NCBI GenBank assembly: GCA_963581185.1
Contig: CAUZOB010000113.1
Coordinates: 1-16,354 of the forward strand
Source of the DNA: SAT2750 sp963581185
GTDB lineage: Bacteria; Planctomycetota; Planctomycetia; Pirellulales; Pirellulaceae
Reading direction: 5' to 3'
Length of the DNA: 16,354 nucleotides
This document shows positions 6,890 through 14,102 of the stretch, in pieces (within the stretch, counting starts at the first letter, position 1; each line of letters starts with the position of its first letter). The notes beneath the pieces were generated by a model that saw only the letters and a program-made list of their open reading frames with translations, was not told the DNA's origin and did not search any database. Position numbers and translations under genes: made by a program.

Positions 6890-7440
6890 GGCTGATCCTC
6901 CTCGGCACCAGCCAATTCCCTCTGCACGTCGACCAGGCGGTGATTCAGTCGCTGGATAAGTTCGGCTGTTATCGGCTCGCACCAGGTGCCGCGGACGGTA
7001 ATGTAACCACCGCACCACTGACCGAGCATGGTCTTGACCGGTCGCTGATGCCAATCCAGAGCTCGTTCGGCTATCCGTACCACCACGGTGCTGGTCTCGG
7101 GTCCGTCGGCAATCTGCTGTTCGGAGCGACCGGCAATCATGCTGGCTGCCTGCCCGCGAAAGAAGACTTCCACATATTCAATCGGCACTCGCTGGCCAGC
7201 GGGAGATCCCAGGTACAGCAACAACTCGGCATTGCGAAAAGCAATCCGTGGCTGGCTGGCAAGGTACAGCAGCGAGCAGATGGCCAGCAGGCTGAAGCAG
7301 CTGATCAGGCCCGCCACGACCCGCCAGTGGACGGTCTCGAGCAGGTAGAAAGCGAGTCCTGCGGCAACAGCCATCAGCAGCGGGAAAACAAGGACCATTG
7401 CAAAGGCCCTCTTGTTGGAAGCCAGCCAGATTTCCTTCAT
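6886..7440 (-). CDS. Two-helix membrane protein of unknown function
   Basis: 184 residues from the ATG at 7440; the open frame continues to 7722 but that part is antiparallel noise inside the RNase D gene, 25 bases from whose stop this start lies. Ribosome binding is weak (GGTGAGAG). It opens MKEIWLASNKRAF, then two hydrophobic segments at about residues 13-35 and 40-61, followed by a soluble C-terminal domain of about 120 residues with strands such as RIAFRNAELLLYLG, RVPIEYVEVFFRG and TSTVVVRIAERALDW. The pattern of two helices then a beta-rich domain is reminiscent of membrane-anchored PH-like proteins, but I cannot assign a family. Ends in ATGA overlap with the MfnB-family gene, so the two are almost certainly co-translated. 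No catalytic motif seen. Confidence 0.75.
   Translation of the reverse strand: MKEIWLASNKRAFAMVLVFPLLMAVAAGLAFYLLETVHWRVVAGLISCFSLLAICSLLYLASQPRIAFRNAELLLYLGSPAGQRVPIEYVEVFFRGQAASMIAGRSEQQIADGPETSTVVVRIAERALDWHQRPVKTMLGQWCGGYITVRGTWCEPITAELIQRLNHRLVDVQRELAGAEEDQP
6897..6903 (-). promoter_or_regulatory. Strong Shine-Dalgarno for the mfnB-family gene
   Basis: GAGGAGG on the minus strand, seven bases before the ATG at 6887-6889, located within the last codons of the upstream membrane-protein gene. It supports the inner start and suggests efficient translation at the ATGA junction. Confidence 0.75.
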
Positions 7441-7465
7441 CGCTCTCACCACCCCAGCAGGCCAG

Positions 7466-8662
7466 TTAGCCTGGATTTTCTTTCTCCAGTGGCTGCACGG
7501 CCAAAGGATGCTCGGCCAGAGGATCTGCGACATGGACAGCAATCCTGCCGGCCAGCACATCATCCAGCAGGTCGCCGACCAGTTCCTTGCGCCAGCCTGT
7601 GGCCAGCTTCGGCGGCTCGCGGCCCTCCGCTGCAGGATCCAGACGGTGCGCGACGAGGGCACGAATATCCTGCATCGAGGCAACAAGATTGGGAGCCAAC
7701 TTGGCCTGCCGACAATGGGCATTCAGAGCTGCGGAAAGGAACTGGCAGAGGGAGGCACGCTGGGGCGCCGAGTTTCCCTGGGCCAGCTGCGGACACTCCT
7801 CATCCGGCAGCTTCAGTGCGCGATCGATCGCCTCGGAGATGCCCTCCATGTGATTCTGCAGGTGACGATGGTGCATGCCACGGATCGCCTTGATTTGCTT
7901 GATGTTGGCTTGTCGGCGCCGCGCCAACTCAGTCAACAGATCGTCCCGCAAGACTCGCCGCGGCAAACGATCCTGGCTGCGTGCCAGCTCGTCTCGCCAG
8001 CGCCATAACTCCCGTACGATGGCCAGGCTGCGGCGTCCCAGTGAGCCGATGCCGGATACCGACCGCCAACGCTCCGACTCGTAGGCCAGCCTTACCTGCT
8101 CCAGCCACTGCTCCATCTCCTGGTCAAACCAGTGGCGACGGTTGAGCTTGTCCAGGCGGCCAGTCAGTTCATCGTAAAGTGACTCGAGGTGTTCCACGTC
8201 CTGGACTGCATAGTCCAGCTGGCGATCGCTGAGAGGTCGGTGACGCCAATTGGTGCGGGTCTCGCCCTTGTCAATCGATACTCGTAGCAATCGCGATGTG
8301 AGAGTGCGGTAGGCGGCGGGGAACTCAAGACCAATCATGCCAGCAGCCAACTGGACATCAAACCAGCGGCTGGGAACGGTGCCCACGGCCGAATGGCAGA
8401 AGCGGAATTCCTCGCGGCCGGAATGAACCAGCGTGATGTGGTCCCCTCCCACAAGTTCTTCCCAGAAAGGGGTCACGTCGCCGAGGCTCAAGGGGTCGAC
8501 CAGGTAACGATCCGAGCCGGCTGAGACCTGCAGCAGGCAGAGCTCGGGCTGGTAGTTGTCCTCGGAAATAAACTCCGTGTCAAAACCGATGATCGAGCAA
8601 CTGGAGAGCCGCTCACACATCTTCAAGAGCTCGGCTTTCTCGGTAATGAACTGAAACGACAC
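7466..8662 (-). CDS. rnd: Ribonuclease D-like 3'-5' exonuclease with HRDC region
   Basis: DEDDy-type 3'-5' exoribonuclease that in E. coli trims tRNA 3' ends. 398 residues from the GTG at 8660-8662. Exo I is IIGFDTEF (D28, E30), exo II is LVHSGREEF, exo III is LDYAVQDVEHL (Y151, D155). Numbering matches E. coli RNase D exactly, with one difference: the catalytic Asp85 is Glu here. SIDKGETRTNWRHRPLSDRQ follows the family. An HRDC domain lies at about 212-285 and a second HRDC-like region near 300-378. The GTG start is preferred to the ATG 12 codons upstream because GGAG stands seven bases before it and the resulting N-terminus aligns without gap to E. coli (SFQFITEKAELL). First gene of the cluster with the membrane protein and mfnB. 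Confidence 0.88.
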   Translation of the reverse strand: MSFQFITEKAELLKMCERLSSCSIIGFDTEFISEDNYQPELCLLQVSAGSDRYLVDPLSLGDVTPFWEELVGGDHITLVHSGREEFRFCHSAVGTVPSRWFDVQLAAGMIGLEFPAAYRTLTSRLLRVSIDKGETRTNWRHRPLSDRQLDYAVQDVEHLESLYDELTGRLDKLNRRHWFDQEMEQWLEQVRLAYESERWRSVSGIGSLGRRSLAIVRELWRWRDELARSQDRLPRRVLRDDLLTELARRRQANIKQIKAIRGMHHRHLQNHMEGISEAIDRALKLPDEECPQLAQGNSAPQRASLCQFLSAALNAHCRQAKLAPNLVASMQDIRALVAHRLDPAAEGREPPKLATGWRKELVGDLLDDVLAGRIAVHVADPLAEHPLAVQPLEKENPG

Positions 8663-8669
8663 GCACAGA

Positions 8670-8673
8670 CTCC
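8670..8673 (-). promoter_or_regulatory. Shine-Dalgarno that supports the GTG start of the RNase D gene
   Basis: GGAG on the minus strand, seven bases before GTG at 8660-8662. The ATG at 8696-8698 has no purine-rich site upstream. Confidence 0.55.
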
Positions 8674-8780
8674 AGGCCGGATAGGGACTACCCCGCATCT
8701 TAGGAGACAGCAGGACAGCGAGATAGATGTGCGCCAGCGGTTAGGGGCCCGTCGTTCGCCTTAAGCAGGATCGCCAGCAG

Positions 8781-10763
8781 TTATCGCTCTCTGCTGGCTG
8801 CGGCAGTCGCCACTTCAGAGACAAACCATGTCATCTCCTCTTGAACCAGTTGGGTTTGTGGAGCCTCTGACTGGACGAGTACGCGGAACTTGTGGCGACC
8901 AACAGTATTCGCCTGGGCGTGAATTTTCAGCGTCACCCGTTCGCCCGGCTGAATCACCGCGATCGGTGCAAACAAGACCTGGCCCGGGACCAATTCCGCT
9001 TCGCCACCAACCACTTTGACTGGCTCCACACCATGACCGAATTGCCCGACCACAGAAACATTTCGTGCCGCTCGAGTTCCGCGGTTGACGATCTGCAGCT
9101 CATACACTGCCAGTTGCGACAAACGCTGGGGACCCTGGGGGTCGTTGACCAACAGTTTCAAGTCGGCGATACCCTGCACACGTGTGGTCACTGAATCCGC
9201 CGTCGGATCAACTCCGTTGCCCGACAGTCGCACATGCAGCGGATGGTTGCCAGCACGCGAATAGAGGCATTCAAACTGGAATGCCCGGCGAGCTCCTGGG
9301 GCCACGTCCCCGATCGACCAGGCGATCGTGTTGTCCCTGCGGTTACTGTCCCCACCAAGCAATCTGGCACCCAGTGGCAGGGTGGCATGGACGGCAGTAT
9401 CCTCAGCGACAGCGTCTCCGCGGTTGAAGATCTCAACCCGGTAGCGAGCTGGCTCGCCAGCAAAACAACTCTCCGGGCCCTGCACAGTGACCACCAACTC
9501 AGGTCGACGAACCAGCACTTCCTGCTTGGACTGGACTGTCTGCAGTCCCTGCCCACTGGCGAAGGCCGTGATCTGAAGCTGGCCAGCTCGGTCGGCATTC
9601 AATTCAATTTCCATCCGACGTGTTTCGCCCGCTGCCAGTGTGCCGATCACCTGCCGCGCGTTGCCCGGCTCAAGCTGTACGGACACATTGTGCGCAGCAC
9701 CGTTGCCCGGATTGCTCAGGCGAATCGTGTAAAGTCGTGTCTGGCCCAGCACCATTTCAGCCGGGCCATCAATGTCCAGGTTCAATTCTGGCTGCACGAC
9801 CCGCACCGGTGTCGAGAGCGCCGAGGGCCGTATCGACCACTCCAATTGAAAGTCAAACGACTTGTTCTGCTGTGGCACCAGCGTCAGTGTCCAGTGCTGC
9901 ACTCCGCCAGCAGGCAGACCTGGCAGCTGCCAGGTGATGAGGCGACTTTCACCCTTGAATTCTCCGCGGTCGATGTCTCCAGCACTTACTTTACTGTCCG
10001 ACAACTCCATCCAGCTGGGTAATTCCGTCCGCAGGAAGACCGGACCACAGGAACGGTTGTCCCGGTTGGTTACACGAACCTGCCAGCGGGCCGCGCTGCC
10101 AACCTGCAAGAGGGGCGGTCCAATCGTCTCAACAACAATGTCGGGTGCCTGGCTGACGGCAGTCGTGGCTCCGCCCAGCAACGCGCTACCAGCAACCGAG
10201 CTGTTGATCGAGCCTGCTGGCATCACAGGCGAGAGCCCGCCCGGGGGCAGGGACCGTACGTCGTCGTAATTATCAAGCGGCCTGATAATTGGAGCGTCGC
10301 TCGCCGGTAAGTAGGGCGGCGCTGGTTCCGCCGTCAACGAGTTCCCTGGTGAAAGCTGGGGACCGGTCACTGTCGTCGGCAGGGCCTGCGCTGAAGGCAA
10401 CTGGAGTGCTGCAGGGGGATCGGCCTGGTAGGCTGGCAAGGCAGTCGGTTGTGTCGGCACAACGTATCCAGACGCCTCGCCCTGGGCTGGCAGCGGTTCA
10501 GCTGGCAACTGTGCTGGCACAAGGTAGGCGGTTCCGCCCCCGGCGGCCTGGGGTTCTGACGATTGAGCACGGAAGGTTGATGCCCGCTCGTCAGGCCGTA
10601 ACACAGATACCGGATTGCCAGCCGACAGACGATATCCACCCTCCACACTACCGCGCGAGGCGGAGATTATCGAGGTTTCGGACGATCGTTCCTGGGCCCT
10701 GACTTCTGCGATCAGGCCTATGCCAAGGATCACTGTGAGAATGGCGGAAATCGTGCGGGGCAT
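8781..10763 (-). CDS. Secreted protein with four DUF11/CARDB-type Ig-like repeats
   Basis: 660 residues; GAGGAG eight bases before the ATG. Residues 1-23 form a signal peptide (hydrophobic TISAILTVILGIGLIA, cleavage probably after EVRA). Residues 25-205 are low-complexity, rich in Pro, Ala, Gln and Ser, probably an extended linker. Four beta-sandwich repeats follow, at about 208-325, 326-420, 421-530 and 533-650. Each starts with a strand, a GP/GQ turn and a core such as RWQVRVTNRDN, LYTIRLSNPGNGAAHNVSV, RYRVEIFNRGDAVAEDTAV and VYELQIVNRGTRAARNVSV, typical of the DUF11 (PF01345) and CARDB-like families. There is no visible LPXTG, transmembrane anchor or sorting domain at the C-terminus, so it is likely periplasmic or envelope-associated. 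A structural or adhesion role is inference. It stands 118 bases upstream of the RNase D gene on the same strand. Confidence 0.85.
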   Translation of the reverse strand: MPRTISAILTVILGIGLIAEVRAQERSSETSIISASRGSVEGGYRLSAGNPVSVLRPDERASTFRAQSSEPQAAGGGTAYLVPAQLPAEPLPAQGEASGYVVPTQPTALPAYQADPPAALQLPSAQALPTTVTGPQLSPGNSLTAEPAPPYLPASDAPIIRPLDNYDDVRSLPPGGLSPVMPAGSINSSVAGSALLGGATTAVSQAPDIVVETIGPPLLQVGSAARWQVRVTNRDNRSCGPVFLRTELPSWMELSDSKVSAGDIDRGEFKGESRLITWQLPGLPAGGVQHWTLTLVPQQNKSFDFQLEWSIRPSALSTPVRVVQPELNLDIDGPAEMVLGQTRLYTIRLSNPGNGAAHNVSVQLEPGNARQVIGTLAAGETRRMEIELNADRAGQLQITAFASGQGLQTVQSKQEVLVRRPELVVTVQGPESCFAGEPARYRVEIFNRGDAVAEDTAVHATLPLGARLLGGDSNRRDNTIAWSIGDVAPGARRAFQFECLYSRAGNHPLHVRLSGNGVDPTADSVTTRVQGIADLKLLVNDPQGPQRLSQLAVYELQIVNRGTRAARNVSVVGQFGHGVEPVKVVGGEAELVPGQVLFAPIAVIQPGERVTLKIHAQANTVGRHKFRVLVQSEAPQTQLVQEEMTWFVSEVATAAASRER

Positions 10764-10944
10764 GCAAACAACTCCTCGGCTTGTGTGACCGGATGTTCAG
10801 TGGGAAAATAGTCTGTAACGCCAGCTGTCCGGAGTGATGGACATATCGCTATCGGCCAATTCGCCCCTGCGGATTAAGGAAACTTTGCCGGTATTTCCAA
10901 ACAGGCAAGACAGGTAAAGAGGGTAAACACCGAAAGAGGTCGAA

Positions 10945-11271
10945 ATGAATGATTCCCGACTACAGCAGGTCGAGCAGATGCTGGCCGACGATCCCCAGGA
11001 CACATTCTTGCGTTATGCATATGCCCTGGAATTACAGAAAGCGGACCGCAGCGATGAGTGCCTCGACCGCTTGACCGATCTGATGGCAGACCAACCACCT
11101 CACGTCCCCTCGTTTTTCATGGCCGCACAACAGCTGGTCGTGGCCGGCGAAACCGGGCAGGCACGAGAGTTGCTTGAGCAGGGCATTCAACATGCCCAGC
11201 AGCAGGGTAACCTGCACGCCGCGGCAGAAATGGGGGAGTTGCTTGCCAGCCTGCCGAGTGAGGAGATCTAA
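10945..11271 (+). CDS. Short tetratricopeptide-repeat protein
   Basis: 108 residues; AGAGG five bases before the ATG. The sequence is entirely helical: residues 8-33 (VEQMLADDPQDTFLRYAYAL), 37-62 (DECLDRLTDLMADQPPHVPS) and 66-90 (VVAGETGQARELLEQGIQHA) follow the TPR spacing with small residues at the helix crossings, ending LHAAAEMGELLASL. No signal peptide or membrane segment, so cytoplasmic; TPR proteins usually mediate protein-protein contacts, but the partner is unknown. It lies 175 bases upstream of bioB in the same direction; whether they are co-transcribed is unclear. It diverges from the large secreted repeat protein across a 181-base gap that must hold promoters for both, none of which I could assign with confidence. 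Confidence 0.8.
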   Translation: MNDSRLQQVEQMLADDPQDTFLRYAYALELQKADRSDECLDRLTDLMADQPPHVPSFFMAAQQLVVAGETGQARELLEQGIQHAQQQGNLHAAAEMGELLASLPSEEI

Positions 11272-11446
11272 GCTCGGCCGCGGCAGACGCGACGAGGAGA
11301 TTTCGTCAGCTGGCAGGTAGACCAGACAATCCAGGTCGACGTGCTGAGCAGACTGGCTGTTGACTACTTGCAGCCCTGGTCGCAACTGGTCATCATCGTA
11401 GCACGATTCAGACAACACGCTGGCAGCATCAGCGGGAAACGCATTC

Positions 11447-12463
11447 ATGGCCCAGACAGCCAGCCCGACGACGGATACCACAGCCTGGCATCAGCTGGCC
11501 GACGAGGTACTCAGCGGCCACACGCTGAGCACGGAGCAAGCACTTGGGATCATGCGCTGCCCAGACGACCAGCTGCTGAATCTACTCGCTGCCAGCTACC
11601 AGATTCGCCAGCACTATTTCGGCAACAAAGTTCAGCTCTACTTCCTGATGAACGCCAAAAGCGGCCTCTGTCCGGAAGATTGCGGCTACTGTTCCCAATC
11701 CAAGGTCTCAACCGCTGAGGTTCCCAAGTACAACATCCTCAATCGGGAGAAGTTACTGGAGGGAGCCGAGCTGGCCGACCAGCAGAATGCCGGCACCTAC
11801 TGCCTGGTAATCTCTGCCCGGGGACCGAGTGAACGGGAACTGGCGGCCGTCGAAGCGATCGTGCCGGAGATCAAGCAGCGGCACGATCTACGAATCTGTG
11901 CCTGCCTCGGCCTGCTCGACGACGAGCAAGCTGACCGACTCAAGCGGGCGGGCGTTGACCGGGTCAATCACAATCTCAACACCAGCCGCCAGTTCTACGA
12001 GCAGATCTGCACAACTCACAGCTTCCAGGACCGACTCGATACACTCCGTTCGGTCCGCCAGGCAGGCATGGAGATCTGCTGCGGCGGGATCATCGGCATG
12101 GGAGAATCCGACGAGGATGTGGTCTCCATGGCGCTCGAGTTAAGACAGCTGGAGGTCGCTTCCATTCCGCTCAACTTCCTCAATCCGATTGAGGGCACAC
12201 CACTGCAAGACGAAGGCAAGCTAAGCCCGCAGTACTGCCTCAAGGCACTTGCCATGTTCCGCTTCACCAACCCGGATTGCGAGTTGAGAATTGCCGGCGG
12301 GCGAGAACTGCAACTGGGCAGCATGCAGCCGCTCGGTCTCTATCCAGCCAACTCGCTGTTTGTCGGCGATTACCTCACCACGGCCGGCCAGCCCCCCGCA
12401 GAAGACCTGCAGATGATACGAGAACTGGGGATGGAAGTAGCGGGAGAAGCGGTCAGTGGCTAG
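11447..12463 (+). CDS. bioB: Biotin synthase
   Basis: Radical-SAM enzyme that inserts sulfur into dethiobiotin to give biotin. 338 residues, the family's usual length. The [4Fe-4S] motif is C75, C79 and C82 in GLCPEDCGYCSQS; ligands expected for the [2Fe-2S] cluster are C119 (TYCLVIS), C151 (RICACLG), C211 (ICCGG) and the Arg of LRIAGGRE. NHNLNTS, GGIIGMGE and PLNFLNPIEGTPL are canonical. The C-terminal LQPLGLY-type segment (SMQPLGLYPANSLFVGDYLTT) is of the Bacillus-like rather than the E. coli subtype. No other biotin gene is adjacent. No BirA- or BioR-like operator was recognised in the 175 bases upstream; a TTGACT is present there without a convincing -10. Its TAG overlaps the stop of the convergent gene (CTAG). 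Confidence 0.97.
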   Translation: MAQTASPTTDTTAWHQLADEVLSGHTLSTEQALGIMRCPDDQLLNLLAASYQIRQHYFGNKVQLYFLMNAKSGLCPEDCGYCSQSKVSTAEVPKYNILNREKLLEGAELADQQNAGTYCLVISARGPSERELAAVEAIVPEIKQRHDLRICACLGLLDDEQADRLKRAGVDRVNHNLNTSRQFYEQICTTHSFQDRLDTLRSVRQAGMEICCGGIIGMGESDEDVVSMALELRQLEVASIPLNFLNPIEGTPLQDEGKLSPQYCLKALAMFRFTNPDCELRIAGGRELQLGSMQPLGLYPANSLFVGDYLTTAGQPPAEDLQMIRELGMEVAGEAVSG

Positions 12464-13455
12464 AGGCCGCTGGGGATCTTGATCAGGCTGCCAGACGGCT
12501 TCTCAGCATCGCCGCTGCCGAACAGCGTGATATAGGCAGCTCCCTCATCGTCGAACGTGATGGCCGACGGTTTATCGAGCGTCAGCAATCGCCGTGCTTC
12601 CACAGCCAGCGGATTGTCGCGATTCGCAACCAGCTGAAACAGGCCTCCCTGGTCTGTCGCCATCCAGGCAAAGTCGATGGCGTAGAGCCGACCGCTGGGG
12701 GCAAACGCCAGTCCGGTAATGTCGTGCAAGCCGGTGGTATATTTTGCCAGCAGCTTGCCGCCGCTGGGTTCATAAAAACAGAGCAGGCTATCATTGGCCA
12801 CGTCGATCTCACCCAGTTGTCCGACCACCAGGCTTCCATCCTTGGCGGCCGTAACTGCCCCAGGAGCATCCACGCCGGTAAGTTCACGACTGGCAATCGC
12901 CCGCTCCAGTGGACCCACCTTGTCTCCCTCCACAGCTGCCCTGGCAATCCAGCCCTTGCTGTCATCTCCATTGCAGCTGACGTAAAGAGCACCCTGGATG
13001 TAGACCACGCCGTGGAAATTACCCTCTCCCTTGAGCTGATCCAGGGCCGGCAGCGCGAGACCGGCCAACATCTCGCTGGCCTCAATTGTTCCCTCGGCCG
13101 GCAACTTATAGACCCGCAGCAATTCCTCGCCATCGGGCAATCCGCCGCCGCCAACAACCAGCCGGTCCTTATCGAGGAAAGTCAGGCCAAGCGGTCCGAC
13201 CGCATAACTCGGTTCCTTCCCGTAGCTATCCAACGGAAAACCCTGGATCACCACCTCGGCCTTGCCCTCCACCACGCGCACCACACGACCCGTTCCGCTA
13301 TCGGCGACGAAGACGATACCGGTTTCCGGTTGCACGGCAACTCCACTGGGATTCGTTAGTCCACTAAGCAGAGTCTCGCTGGCTGGTTCCTGTGCCAGCA
13401 GGCAGGTGGACATCGAGAGGCCAGCCAGTGTGGTCAGGATGGAGCGCATTATCAT
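12460..13455 (-). CDS. Exported NHL/SMP-30-like beta-propeller protein
   Basis: 331 residues; GGAG eight bases before the ATG at 13455 (an in-frame ATG two codons later is possible). Residues 1-22 look like a signal peptide (RSILTTLAGLSMSTCLLAQ); the Cys does not sit in a good lipobox, so cleavage after LLA and release to the periplasm is more likely than lipidation. The mature part has repeated blade-like units: LTNPSGVAVQPETGIVFVAD, GPLGLTFLDKDRLVVGGGG, ITGLAFAPSGRLYAIDFA and PSAITFDDEGAAYITLFG, the pattern of NHL/SGL-type six-bladed propellers. Substrate and activity cannot be told; no catalytic residues are evident. It follows leuD by 39 bases on the same strand, so it may be read with leuCD, but a role in leucine synthesis is not implied. 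Confidence 0.8.
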   Translation of the reverse strand: MIMRSILTTLAGLSMSTCLLAQEPASETLLSGLTNPSGVAVQPETGIVFVADSGTGRVVRVVEGKAEVVIQGFPLDSYGKEPSYAVGPLGLTFLDKDRLVVGGGGLPDGEELLRVYKLPAEGTIEASEMLAGLALPALDQLKGEGNFHGVVYIQGALYVSCNGDDSKGWIARAAVEGDKVGPLERAIASRELTGVDAPGAVTAAKDGSLVVGQLGEIDVANDSLLCFYEPSGGKLLAKYTTGLHDITGLAFAPSGRLYAIDFAWMATDQGGLFQLVANRDNPLAVEARRLLTLDKPSAITFDDEGAAYITLFGSGDAEKPSGSLIKIPSGL

Positions 13456-13494
13456 GAATCATCTCCGCTGCCGTGGGCAGCTGGTTATGCTTGG

Positions 13495-14082
13495 TCAGGC
13501 ACCGCGAGCCGCTTCATAGTCAGTAATCCGCTGCTCCTGCTGCAGTGTCAGAGAGATATCATCCAGCCCATGCAGCAGGGAATGGCGGCGAGAATCATCG
13601 ACTTCAAAAGCAACGTCCAGCCCCACGGAATCTCGCAGCTGGTAGTTCTCCAGGTCGACGGTCAGCTGGTAGTCACCCAGCTCCGCACGCTGCATCAACT
13701 GATCCACAACGGACTCTTCAGCCACGACTGGCAGCAGGCCGTTCTTGAAGCAGTTATTGTAGAAGATGTCAGCAAACGAGGGTGCGATCACGCTGCGGAT
13801 ACCATAATCCGCGAGTGCCCAGACGGCATGTTCCCGGCTGGAGCCGCAGCCAAAATTCTGGCGAGCCAGCAGAACCGAGCAGCCCGCGGCGGCCGGCCTG
13901 TTCAACTCAAAGTCCGGATTGGGGTTACCTTCCGGATCGAGCCGCCAGTCAAAAAACAGGAACTGCCCAAACCCACTCCGCTGAATCCGCTTGAGAAACT
14001 GCTTGGGAATGATCTGGTCGGTATCGACGTTGGCCCGGTCCATTGCCACGGCCAGGCCAGTGTGAACGGTAAAGGACTGCAT
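13495..14082 (-). CDS. leuD: 3-isopropylmalate dehydratase small subunit
   Basis: Small subunit of isopropylmalate isomerase, which converts 2-isopropylmalate to 3-isopropylmalate in leucine biosynthesis; works with LeuC in the cytoplasm. From the ATG at 14082 it is 195 residues, close to the E. coli length. It begins MQSFTVHTGLAVAMDRANVD, with DQIIPKQFLKRI, GFGQFLFFDW, the swivel-domain motif NFGCGSSREHAVWAL and GIRSVIAPSFADIFYNNCFKNG. The start is 12 codons inside the open frame; GAGAGG precedes it by eight bases, and the family N-terminus starts here. It lies 20 bases after the leuC stop, with its Shine-Dalgarno in that gap, so the two subunits are made from one transcript. Confidence 0.96.
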   Translation of the reverse strand: MQSFTVHTGLAVAMDRANVDTDQIIPKQFLKRIQRSGFGQFLFFDWRLDPEGNPNPDFELNRPAAAGCSVLLARQNFGCGSSREHAVWALADYGIRSVIAPSFADIFYNNCFKNGLLPVVAEESVVDQLMQRAELGDYQLTVDLENYQLRDSVGLDVAFEVDDSRRHSLLHGLDDISLTLQQEQRITDYEAARGA

Positions 14083-14102
14083 CAGGCGTGCCTCTCGTTT
14101 GT

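Noticed and set aside
6940..7893. 317-codon plus-strand frame opposite the RNase D and membrane-protein genes
   Set aside because: Antisense shadow with irregular composition. The minus-strand genes explain the region.
11358..11398. TTGACT upstream of bioB as a promoter
   Set aside because: No acceptable -10 hexamer at 16 to 18 bases. Not listed as a feature.
11272..11446. Possible RNA gene or riboswitch in the bioB leader
   Set aside because: Only a weak GACGA(7)TCGTC hairpin is visible. No tRNA or known riboswitch pattern was seen.
12277..13359. 360-codon plus-strand frame overlapping bioB's 3' end and the antisense of the beta-propeller gene
   Set aside because: Both real genes have clear family features in other frames. 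The product is rich in His, Arg and Gln without pattern.
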